Assembly (NCBI RefSeq): GCF_026127265.1
Contig: NZ_WWFG01000002.1
Span: 1,054,001 to 1,118,000, forward strand
Direction: 5' to 3'
Origin: Nostoc sp. KVJ3
GTDB taxonomy: Bacteria; Cyanobacteriota; Cyanobacteriia; Cyanobacteriales; Nostocaceae
DNA: 64,000 nt
Shown: in pieces, positions 54,376-62,977 of the stretch
How the letters are laid out: each line of letters starts with the position of its first letter
Position numbering within the stretch: the first letter of the stretch is position 1
Notes under the pieces: generated by a model
What the model was told of the DNA's origin: nothing
The model's input: the letters and a program-made list of their open reading frames with translations, nothing else
Database searches by the model: none
Made by a program: the position numbers and the translations under genes

Positions 54376-57300
54376 TCACCTCTTTAAAAAGTTTTTGTAA
54401 CACAAATTAGCAGAAAGTAGTATTTCTACTTCTGAACTTTTCATAGGTGGTAAGAAAAAATACCCTTGTCCATAATCACATTGTAACGCCTTCAATTGCG
54501 CTAATTGTTCTACAGTTTCTATCCCTTCTGCCGTTACAGACATATTTAAATTATGAGCTAATGTCACAATCGCTCTCACAATTTCTAAATTTTCTCCTCG
54601 ACTGCCTATATTAGTAACAAAAGAGCGGTCAATCTTCAGGGTTTTGATTGGTAGGCGGTGTAGATAACTCAAGGATGAATAACCAGTCCCAAAATCATCC
54701 ATGTGCATCTCAACATTTAGCTCTGTTAACTGAGAAAGCACGGTGGTAGCTAATTCAAAATTATCCATCAACAAAGTTTCAGTAATCTCCAACTTCAAAC
54801 TACATGGCTCCAGTCCAGTTTCCTGCAAAATATGTTTAACTTGTTTAAACACATCAGGTTGCGTGATTTGTTTACCAGAAAAATTTACGCTAATTGTCAG
54901 GGGTATTGAGCAAGGAAATTGTTGATGCCATCTGTGCATTTGCTGACAGGCTTCAGAAAGCACCCATTCTCCGATACTAACAATCATTCCCGTTTCTTCA
55001 GCCAAGGGAATAAAATCTTGAGGAGAAATGAGTCCTCTTTCTGGATGATACCAACGTAAGAGAGCCTCAAATCCAATAATTTTGCCAGTTATTAGTGAAA
55101 TAATTGGCTGGTAATCAAGGCGAAATTCTTCTTGCTTGAGCAGCGCATTTCGCAAAGCAGTTTCTAATTCCAATAGCAAAGATGCACCCTCATACATCTT
55201 TTGGTCAAAAACCTCATAGCGTGCCTTACCAAGTGATTTGGCACGGTACATCGCTACATCGGCATCGCGGAGAATGTGCGCTGCTTGTTCATAATCTGGT
55301 TTACTTAAAGCGATGCCAATACTAGCATTAGTAAACACTCTATGCTCATTTAATTGAAATGGCATAGCTAGCACCTTTTTAATTCGCTCGGCTACCTGTA
55401 TGGCGATATTGATATCCTCGATTTCCTCAATTAAGATTGTGAACTCGTCTCCACCAAAACGAGCAACTATATCTCCGGTTCGCAGAACTGACTTTAGCCG
55501 ATGGGAAATAGCAATCAAAAGTTGATTTCCTAGTAGATGTCCCAGGCTATCATTAACAACTTTAAAACGGTCTATGTCTAAGAATAGTACGGCAAATAAA
55601 TAATTATTTTGCTGTTTGGTACATTCTATTGCTTGCTGCACCCGCTCCATAAATAATTGTTGGTTAGGTAATCCGGTTAGCCCATCATGAAGACTATTGT
55701 GCAGTAATTGTTCTTGTGCTTGTTGACGCTTGATAATATCTTGCTCAAGTTGTTGATTCACTCTAATAAGTTCAATAGTGCGTTCTAGAACCAGTTTTTC
55801 AAGCTGATAACGATATTGAACTAATTCTTCCTCTACTAACTTCCGCTTAGTGATGTCACGGACAATAACAACATACTCTCGGAGTTGGGAATTAAATGGC
55901 TGAGAAATAGTCGATTCAACAATTATTAGACATTGGTTGATTTTTAAAGTTTGCTCACTCCTAATAGACCATTTGTCTGGTTTACCACGATAGTAGATTA
56001 AAAGTTGATTCAACTTTTTTCCCAGTAACTCCTGAACAGTTGTTTGAAATAAATGTTCAGCAGCAGCATTTGTCTGACAAATTGTCCCATTTTCATCTAA
56101 CACTAAAACAGTATCAGGAACAGTATCGAGAGTAGTAATAAATAAGTTTTTTGCTTGTTTGCGCGCCTCATCAATAGCAACAATTTGTGGTAGAGTTGTC
56201 CAGCAAGCGATCGCAACCCCAATCAAAGAGAGCGTCACTAACAGAATTGCGAGCAAAGAGTTTTGAGGATTATCAGAAACTCTGCCTAATAAATCGCGGA
56301 TAACCCAACTGCTTGTGGCAGTAATACAAATTAATGATACGAGGACAATCACCTGGAGGATCAGAAAGTCTGAATTGTTTATATTAGACCGAGTATAGTA
56401 ACGCTGTGTCCACCATTCCAATTGGAATGGTGCAAATCTTAAGCGACGTAGCCCTACATCTCCTATCATCAGAACAATGGGTAATAATAATCCCACTGAA
56501 AAATCTCTCCAATTCCAAGCTAAACCTCCTACTATTAGAACTACCGCTTCTAAAAAGAAAAAACCAAGCGACCACCAAGGCCATAACACATGGGGTTTCC
56601 CCCGACACAACCATAATCCCAGATGTAATCCCATGATGGACATCAGATAACAGGTTCCTGCGACTGTGACAAGTTGAGATATATTTCCCAAATTTAGACA
56701 CAGCAAACTGATGAGAAAGGTAACGAAGATAGCTGGCCCAAGGACACCTTGAGGTGAAACTAATGCAAATATAGGAGCGATCTGTCTGTCCAAGGCAAGT
56801 TGGTATAATATCCGAGGAGAGTTGGAAACTGCGGTGGCAGAACTTAGAAGGCAAGATACAGTAATCAAAAGTGTTACTAGAAAAGAGGCATATTCACCCC
56901 AAAAAGGCTTAGAAGCTGCTACCAGATTTAGGAACACATCGTCACCTATTGCTGGATTTGGAGTTGAACACATTAATACCCAAGAACCACCTAGAAAGAC
57001 TGGAGGAATTAGCCAAGCAGCTACAGTCAAGAACTTTAAAGTTTTATAGGGATGGTGGCTATCAGCAACAAAAGAAGAAGTGGTTTCACAAGCATAAATT
57101 GAATAGCTAGCCAGAAAAAACCACTTTGCCCATTCTTGAAAGCTGAGGCTATTTGTGTTAGTTGGAATAAATTTCAACCCATCAGTTGAGAAGGCTAACC
57201 ATAAAACCCCTTGAATAGAAAATAAAAGCAGTAATAAAATTGCTGGGAATACAAAAAATAAATGCAGGAGCGCTAAAGCACGAGTGCCACTGAACGCTAA

Positions 57301-57759
57301 AATAAAAGGAATGACTGTAAATAAAACTTTTAATAAAGTTTCTGGACAAGAAATACCTGATGTTTCAAAATTGACTTTAATTAGGTCTGTGAGAATCATT
57401 GCATACAGTGCCGGTGCTGCTGCCCAGCTAAAAAAGTATCCTAATGCTACGTAAGCACCTAAGCGAGGAAAGTTCTTTAATAGCCTTGTCGTATAATTTG
57501 GCGTTCCTCCAGCGATATCTGGCCAATGTTTGCCTAGACTTTGCACTTGCAAGTTCAGTAAAAAGGAAATGATTGTGCCAACAAACCAAACTAAGATCGC
57601 TTTAGGCCCTAACGCTGTATGAATAATGGGAGCAGTACCAATCCATCCCACATGACCTGTTAAGCCAAACCCCCAGGTTTCGAGATAACTCAGAGTTCGT
57701 GGTAGGCGTATTACCAAGTCCTGATTTTTCTCTGCCTGTATAGAATTTTTAGTAAGCAT
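54376..57759 (-). CDS. Amino-acid permease-like sensor fused to PAS-GGDEF-EAL
   Basis: 1127 residues. Residues about 20-450 resemble an APC-superfamily permease with about 12 membrane helices ('TLSYLETWGFGLTGHVGWIG', 'GGTPNYTTRLLKNFPRLGAY'); two more helices lie at about 465-520. A PAS domain follows (546-655), a coiled coil, a GGDEF domain with FGGDEF near 765 and a complete RxxD inhibitory site ('RTGD' five residues before), then an EAL domain with 'FEALLRW' near 898 and 'DDFGTGYSS' near 1023. Both catalytic halves look intact, so it could make or break c-di-GMP in response to a transported or bound solute. Comparable logic is known for CbrA (solute symporter fused to histidine kinase). The ligand is unknown. 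Monocistronic. Confidence 0.88.
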   Translation of the reverse strand: MLTKNSIQAEKNQDLVIRLPRTLSYLETWGFGLTGHVGWIGTAPIIHTALGPKAILVWFVGTIISFLLNLQVQSLGKHWPDIAGGTPNYTTRLLKNFPRLGAYVALGYFFSWAAAPALYAMILTDLIKVNFETSGISCPETLLKVLFTVIPFILAFSGTRALALLHLFFVFPAILLLLLFSIQGVLWLAFSTDGLKFIPTNTNSLSFQEWAKWFFLASYSIYACETTSSFVADSHHPYKTLKFLTVAAWLIPPVFLGGSWVLMCSTPNPAIGDDVFLNLVAASKPFWGEYASFLVTLLITVSCLLSSATAVSNSPRILYQLALDRQIAPIFALVSPQGVLGPAIFVTFLISLLCLNLGNISQLVTVAGTCYLMSIMGLHLGLWLCRGKPHVLWPWWSLGFFFLEAVVLIVGGLAWNWRDFSVGLLLPIVLMIGDVGLRRLRFAPFQLEWWTQRYYTRSNINNSDFLILQVIVLVSLICITATSSWVIRDLLGRVSDNPQNSLLAILLVTLSLIGVAIACWTTLPQIVAIDEARKQAKNLFITTLDTVPDTVLVLDENGTICQTNAAAEHLFQTTVQELLGKKLNQLLIYYRGKPDKWSIRSEQTLKINQCLIIVESTISQPFNSQLREYVVIVRDITKRKLVEEELVQYRYQLEKLVLERTIELIRVNQQLEQDIIKRQQAQEQLLHNSLHDGLTGLPNQQLFMERVQQAIECTKQQNNYLFAVLFLDIDRFKVVNDSLGHLLGNQLLIAISHRLKSVLRTGDIVARFGGDEFTILIEEIEDINIAIQVAERIKKVLAMPFQLNEHRVFTNASIGIALSKPDYEQAAHILRDADVAMYRAKSLGKARYEVFDQKMYEGASLLLELETALRNALLKQEEFRLDYQPIISLITGKIIGFEALLRWYHPERGLISPQDFIPLAEETGMIVSIGEWVLSEACQQMHRWHQQFPCSIPLTISVNFSGKQITQPDVFKQVKHILQETGLEPCSLKLEITETLLMDNFELATTVLSQLTELNVEMHMDDFGTGYSSLSYLHRLPIKTLKIDRSFVTNIGSRGENLEIVRAIVTLAHNLNMSVTAEGIETVEQLAQLKALQCDYGQGYFFLPPMKSSEVEILLSANLCYKNFLKR

Positions 57760-57898
57760 TGTTTCTTAGTAAGATTTACTGGCCTTTTCACTCAATAGCC
57801 CAATCTTGTTGTATATAGCTTCCGTATAACTGCTGAACTTATAGAAAAGAGAAATTACTTTTAGTAATCCTATCTGATTTATGAAAATTTGCGCTATG

Positions 57899-57933
57899 TA
57901 GATACCCGACTTTTTTAAAAAGTCGGGTATCTA
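57899..57933. terminator. GACTTTTTT-family hairpin after the ParA-like gene
   Basis: TAGATACCCGACTTTTT pairs with AAAAAGTCGGGTATCTA over 17 bp. It ends about 29 bases beyond the ParA-like stop on the reverse strand. Confidence 0.6.
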
Positions 57934-57961
57934 AGCTTTCAGATGATTTTAGAGTAGGTAT

Positions 57962-58846
57962 TTATAGCTTTTGCAACAGCTCCTGAGTTAACTGAATGAA
58001 TGCTTTTGAACCAGCTGATTGGGGAGCATTTAAAACAGCTGGCATAAAACTATCAACAGCTTTAGCAACGTTGACATCAACTGGTACTTGTACCTTACAA
58101 ATTTTTTCTACCCCGAAATCTTCCACAACACGGTGCATAACTTGTTTATAGTATCTGCCAGTGAGAAGGTTAGCGCTGGACATACTAAATACAATTCCCA
58201 GCATTTTTATATCTATTTTAGTTTCATGCCCGTGACTGTCTTTTAATTGGGCAATGCGTCTTTCTAGCAGTTGAATACCCACTACAGATAAGGGTTCTGG
58301 TTTTGCCGGCAGGATGTAAAAATCGCTGGCGGCTAAAGCGCTACGAGTCAATAAATTATAGCCGGGGGCACAATCAAGAAGGATAAAATCATATTCTTGA
58401 CGGACTGGTTTTAAAATGTTATTTATCAAGACCCGCTCAAAACGATTCCAAATTGTTTCAAAGTCTTGTTCGCCTAATGCAGTTGCTTGTTGATGTAGCA
58501 TTTCGGAAACAACAAATTCATCATATAAGTCGATGTCTCCTGGCAATAAATCTAGTCCGGGAAGATTACAAACTTGGGATTGAATAATATCTTGAATTGT
58601 CAGTTTTGCCTGTGGGTCTGGATTGATCACTTCATCGATCAAATACCTAAATGTCTTGCTTTGTTTACGTCGCTTGGCAAAATCTAAAGGCGACATCAAA
58701 CTGAGTGTGGCGCTAATTTGGCTGTCTAAATCAAGGACAAGCACGCGCTTGCCATGATTTTTAGCTAAACAGGTAGCTAAGTTGACGGTGAGGGTGGTTT
58801 TACCAACGCCACCTTTCATGTTTGCAGTAGCAATTACATATCCCAT
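57962..58846 (-). CDS. ParA/MinD-family ATPase (orphan)
   Basis: 294 residues from ATG 58846 (GAGGA upstream; the frame to 58870 has no site). Deviant Walker A 'KGGVGKTTLTVNLATCLA', switch region 'VLVLDLDSQISATLSL', Walker B 'FILLDCAPGYNLLTRSAL'. An insertion around 60-130 is typical of cyanobacterial chromosomal paralogues. ParA ATPases position DNA or protein cargo such as carboxysomes or chemosensory arrays. No ParB or McdB-like partner lies next to it, so the cargo is unknown. Terminator at 57899-57933. Confidence 0.87.
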   Translation of the reverse strand: MGYVIATANMKGGVGKTTLTVNLATCLAKNHGKRVLVLDLDSQISATLSLMSPLDFAKRRKQSKTFRYLIDEVINPDPQAKLTIQDIIQSQVCNLPGLDLLPGDIDLYDEFVVSEMLHQQATALGEQDFETIWNRFERVLINNILKPVRQEYDFILLDCAPGYNLLTRSALAASDFYILPAKPEPLSVVGIQLLERRIAQLKDSHGHETKIDIKMLGIVFSMSSANLLTGRYYKQVMHRVVEDFGVEKICKVQVPVDVNVAKAVDSFMPAVLNAPQSAGSKAFIQLTQELLQKL

Positions 58847-59128
58847 TGGTTGAGTCCTCTGTTGACGCATTCACATCTAGGTAGCGTACACCTCTCGCGA
58901 TTTATTAAATCTTCCATTAAATTTAATATTTTCGGAAACTTATCGTTCGCATAGCGTGCCGGAGGCATACCGCCAAGAAAAGAAATAGAGAATTTCATAA
59001 ATCATTGAGGACTGCTATAATTGCCGTCGGATTGTTTTTTGATGAAATGGGCCAGTTAAATTACTGCCACTTTGCTTGAAAGCTAGATAACATTAGATTC
59101 GGCGTGTTTACTGTTCGGGAGTGCCAAA

Positions 59129-60304
59129 ATGTCTAAACAGCTGGGTCAAAAAATCGCACCTACACCTATATCCAATGATATCAGTGTAGTGGATCTGATC
59201 GATCAATACTTCACTGCTTATAACTCAGCACGGTTGCGGGAAATCTGTCAACTTCTGAGTCGTGATGTGCTAACAGAAGGTGTCACGGTGGGAGTTAGCC
59301 TTTCCGGTGCGATGACACCAGCAGGATTTGGGGTTTCAGCGCTTGCACCCTTAATTCGCAATGGCTTTATTGACTGGATGATTAGTACTGGTGCAAATCT
59401 TTACCACGATATGCACTACGGTTTGGGTTTTGAACTTTTTGCTGGTAATCCATTTTTGGATGATGTGAAGCTGCGCCAAGAAGGGACTATTCGCATTTAT
59501 GACATTATCTTTGGTTACGATGTGCTGCTAGAAACTGATGCGTTTATCCGCAAGATTTTACAAGGGGAAGCTTTTCAGAAGCGGATGGGAACTGCTGAGT
59601 TTCACCATTTACTGGGTAAGTATGTTCGCGAGGTAGAAAAGCAACTGGGTGTGCAGCATTCCTGCTTGCTGGCTACTGCTTATGAGTATGGTGTGCCTAT
59701 ATATACGTCTTCTCCAGGAGATAGCTCTATTGGGATGAATGTGGCGGCTTTGGCTTTGGAAGGTTCGCAGTTAGTGATCGATCCATCAATTGATGTGAAT
59801 GAAACAGCTGCGATCGCATATAATGCTCGTGAGTCAGGAGGCAAAAGTGCGGCTGTAATTCTTGGTGGCGGTAGTCCTAAGAACTTTTTGCTTCAAACTC
59901 AACCGCAGCTTCACGAAGTATTAGGATTAGAAGAACGAGGACACGATTACTTTGTGCAGTTTACCGATGCGCGCCCAGATACAGGCGGTTTATCTGGAGC
60001 AACCCCATCGGAAGCCGTCAGTTGGGGTAAAATTGACCCGGAAGAGTTGCCTAACACAATTGTTTGTTATACCGATAGCACGATCGCTTTACCATTGGTA
60101 ACAGCATACGTCTTGAATAAGTGCCAGCCTCGTCCCCTGAAGCGTGTATATGACAAGCGAGAAGCCATTTTAGATAAACTGCAAAAAGACTATCTAGCAG
60201 CTAAAAACCAACCATCAGATCAGATTCCCGCAGCAGTGGCTGATAGTGCTTCAAAACAAACAGCGACTTATCCCTGTGGTCGGTTGATTCCCAATGCTCA
60301 TTAG
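59129..60304 (+). CDS. speY: Deoxyhypusine synthase-like protein, probable homospermidine synthase
   Basis: 391 residues. DHS fold: 'SLSGAMTPAGFGVSALAPLI' (NAD site), 'TSPGDSSIGMNVAALALEG', 'VILGGGSPKNFLLQTQPQL' and 'GATPSEAVSWGKIDPE' with the catalytic Lys. Bacteria lack eIF5A hypusination; in Anabaena a homologue (SpeY) was shown to make homospermidine from putrescine and spermidine-type donors and to support diazotrophic growth. A similar role is inferred. The C-terminal 30 residues are variable. Monocistronic. Confidence 0.88.
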   Translation: MSKQLGQKIAPTPISNDISVVDLIDQYFTAYNSARLREICQLLSRDVLTEGVTVGVSLSGAMTPAGFGVSALAPLIRNGFIDWMISTGANLYHDMHYGLGFELFAGNPFLDDVKLRQEGTIRIYDIIFGYDVLLETDAFIRKILQGEAFQKRMGTAEFHHLLGKYVREVEKQLGVQHSCLLATAYEYGVPIYTSSPGDSSIGMNVAALALEGSQLVIDPSIDVNETAAIAYNARESGGKSAAVILGGGSPKNFLLQTQPQLHEVLGLEERGHDYFVQFTDARPDTGGLSGATPSEAVSWGKIDPEELPNTIVCYTDSTIALPLVTAYVLNKCQPRPLKRVYDKREAILDKLQKDYLAAKNQPSDQIPAAVADSASKQTATYPCGRLIPNAH

Positions 60305-60432
60305 GTAGGGAGTGGGGAGTGAGGGGAGATTGGGGAGCAGGGGGAGCAGGGGAAGCAGGGGAAGCAGGGGGAGTAGGGGGAGAAAGAATAAATAACTAAT
60401 GCCCAATGCCCAATTCCCAATTCCCAATTCCC
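60305..60432. repeat. STRR-type tandem repeats between speY and the cyclase gene
   Basis: GGGGAGCA/GGGGAAGCA units followed by GCCCAAT and TCCCAAT heptamers, the same order as 30289-30383. Confidence 0.8.
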
Positions 60433-60433
60433 T

Positions 60434-62362
60434 TTATCCCTTCCGTCCAATCAAAAAATAAGTTGTCATTTCCCCTTTGCCTTGAATTTTGATTTCTCCT
60501 CGCTTTTCAAATAAAAATTCATCACATAAATACTGATAAGTATCTTCTGTAACCTGGATTTTACCAACAATACTTTGAGATTCCATGTAGCTAGCGATAT
60601 TTACCGTGTCTCCCCAGAGATCGTAAGTAAATTTATTGAGATCAATTACTCCCGCCACTACAGAACCGCTATGGATGCCGATACGGATGTTGAAGTTTTG
60701 GTTATTTTCAGTATTAAATAGAGCGATCGCAGTTTGCATCTGGAGTGCCATAATAGCGATCGCTTGAGCATGATCTGGACGACGTGTAGGTAAGCCACCA
60801 ACTACTATATAAGCATCGCCAATGGTCTTGATTCTCTCTAAAGCACATTGTTCCGTGAGGCGATCGAAAGTTGAGAAAATCGAGTTAAGTAAGTTTACCA
60901 CTTGAACTGCACTTATCGAAGCAGCAATTTCGGTAAAGCCGATGATATCTGCACATAAAACTGTGACATCAGCAAAGTCTTCGGCAATATTAGCTGGTTC
61001 TTCTTTCAGTTCCTTGGAGATTACAGTTGGCAAAATATTCAGTAATAAACGTTCGGTTTCTTCTTGCTGATGACGTAGCGCTTCTTCTGCTGCTATGCGC
61101 TGGGTGACATTGCGAAATATGCCACGAGTTGCAACTGGATGACCTTCGACAAATTTACAATTAATATTACCTTCTAGAAATATTTTTTGACCATCTTTAG
61201 TAACAAATGCCGCTTTTACTTGATCGAATTTTTCTCCTGACAATACACGATAAAATCTTTGCCAACATTCTTGTTTAAAGTCTGGATGTATAATATCGAA
61301 AACAGTCATATTCGCAATTTCAGCTTCGCTATATCCTAAAGTTTCTTGCCATGCACGGTTAACATACAGAAAACGACCAGATGCATTGACAGATTGAATC
61401 AGATCGTTAGCATTTTCAAATAAATCTCGATATCGTTCTTCACTTTCGACAAGAGCATTTTCTGCTTGTTTGCGTTTGATAAACTGGGCGATTTGACTAC
61501 CAATGGAACCCATCATTTGCAATAGGTCTTTATCTTTTGGTTGTACGTCTCGGCTAAAGAAAACCATCACCCCTAAGATTTCACTATCGTCTAAGATGGG
61601 GAAGCCAAAAGCTGCATGCAAGCCAGCCTCAGCCGCAGGTTGCGATCGCCTTTTGTCTCCATCTTCTGTGATATCTTGAATCCACAAGGGCAAACGTCTA
61701 ATCCAAGTTCTACCAGGTAAGCCAACACTTGGTGTATAGGTGGTTTGCCAAGTAATTGCTTTAAACTCTCGCACCGAAATTAATCGACTTGACCAAATTT
61801 CCACACACCTTAGTACTGCATTGAGGCTGTGTCTATTTACCGAAGTGCCAATATATTGATTGGCTGTCCAAAGTTCGCCTAAATCCCATCCCAAGTTTTG
61901 ACAAATCGACTGCAAAATTTGCGGAATTGCTTGCTTTACACTCTGGGATTCTGATAATATTCGAGTGATACTATACTGGGCATTTGTAAGCTGTTCTCGG
62001 TGCTGTCGAGCAGTAATATCCCGACCAATATAGACAATATCTTCTAATCCTTTGGTTTTTTTCGGAATTACTGAACAAGAAAAAGAAATCAACCGCTTCT
62101 CTCTAGTTTTAGTTCGACAAACTACTTCTATATTCTGGAAGCTTTTTTTAAAATAAGAATGTTGATAAATAGCTTCTATTAATATTTGGTCGTCGTCTAT
62201 TATCATTGATATTGGTCGATCAATTAATTCTTCTTCAGTAAAACCAAGTAATTTTTGAGCAGCATTATTGACTCTTTTGATTTTTCCTAAATTACTGGTT
62301 ACTAATAAAGCATCTGGCATTAAAGTAATCACTTGTTCCATGTATTTTTTAGATAAAATCAA
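60434..62362 (-). CDS. PAS-GAF-PAS class III adenylate/guanylate cyclase
   Basis: 642 residues: PAS (8-118), GAF (130-300), PAS (310-425), short linker helix, cyclase domain (450-640). Metal Asp in 'CADIIGFTEIA' near 466 and 'IKTIGDAYIVVGG' near 519, with substrate Lys present. The transition-state pair of class III cyclases is N...R in 'VNxAxRME'; here it reads 'VNIASYMES' near 590, so the Arg is Tyr (codon 60587-60589). The enzyme may be weak, inactive or act as a heterodimer subunit. No membrane segments: a cytoplasmic sensor, possibly redox/light/ligand through GAF and PAS. Confidence 0.88.
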   Translation of the reverse strand: MILSKKYMEQVITLMPDALLVTSNLGKIKRVNNAAQKLLGFTEEELIDRPISMIIDDDQILIEAIYQHSYFKKSFQNIEVVCRTKTREKRLISFSCSVIPKKTKGLEDIVYIGRDITARQHREQLTNAQYSITRILSESQSVKQAIPQILQSICQNLGWDLGELWTANQYIGTSVNRHSLNAVLRCVEIWSSRLISVREFKAITWQTTYTPSVGLPGRTWIRRLPLWIQDITEDGDKRRSQPAAEAGLHAAFGFPILDDSEILGVMVFFSRDVQPKDKDLLQMMGSIGSQIAQFIKRKQAENALVESEERYRDLFENANDLIQSVNASGRFLYVNRAWQETLGYSEAEIANMTVFDIIHPDFKQECWQRFYRVLSGEKFDQVKAAFVTKDGQKIFLEGNINCKFVEGHPVATRGIFRNVTQRIAAEEALRHQQEETERLLLNILPTVISKELKEEPANIAEDFADVTVLCADIIGFTEIAASISAVQVVNLLNSIFSTFDRLTEQCALERIKTIGDAYIVVGGLPTRRPDHAQAIAIMALQMQTAIALFNTENNQNFNIRIGIHSGSVVAGVIDLNKFTYDLWGDTVNIASYMESQSIVGKIQVTEDTYQYLCDEFLFEKRGEIKIQGKGEMTTYFLIGRKG

Positions 62363-62977
62363 AGCATCATATTAGAGATTATTTTCATAAACTTGTTGTA
62401 CTGTTTTTGCTTGATAACAAGTTGAGCGCTAACATATTCAATCAAAATGATTTATTTATTTTTAAACTTATTCTCATGCTGTTTGATTTACCACTACTGA
62501 TGGATAATTATCTCAGGTATTGGTTCAAATTTTTGCTCAATATACAAGTCTGTAGGCTCATAATTTGTAGAACTTGTTAATACTCAGCTTTTTACTGATA
62601 TTAATATTAATTGGTCAAATATAAAATTTTTATGCTTTAACTCGGTGTAGTTGAGCAAAAATGACTACAATCCTTCTTTTGGAGGATTGACAATTGAATA
62701 AAAGCCTGAATGTTATCATCAGCTTATACTCAATAAAATGGTTTGTAAGCGATCGCTATTTTAACAAAACTTTTCTGCGTTAACCTAACCCCCAATCCCT
62801 TCTCTGCAAGGGAATGAGAGTAAGATGTATATGAAAAGCACCACATTGGCTAAGGTATAAAATATTGCCTTGCCTTGCTTGTTCAAAAAGTAAACTTTGA
62901 TCGGATGTAAAATCGCACTGCGATCGCCTAAAATTTAATGTTGATAAAGTCGTATTTATAAACTTAGTCAAAACCCA
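62363..62977. other. Divergent intergenic region, cyclase / ATPase
   Basis: 615 bp, AT-rich, containing both promoters. No credible gene; a reverse-strand frame overlapping the ATPase start is not protein-like. Confidence 0.5.
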
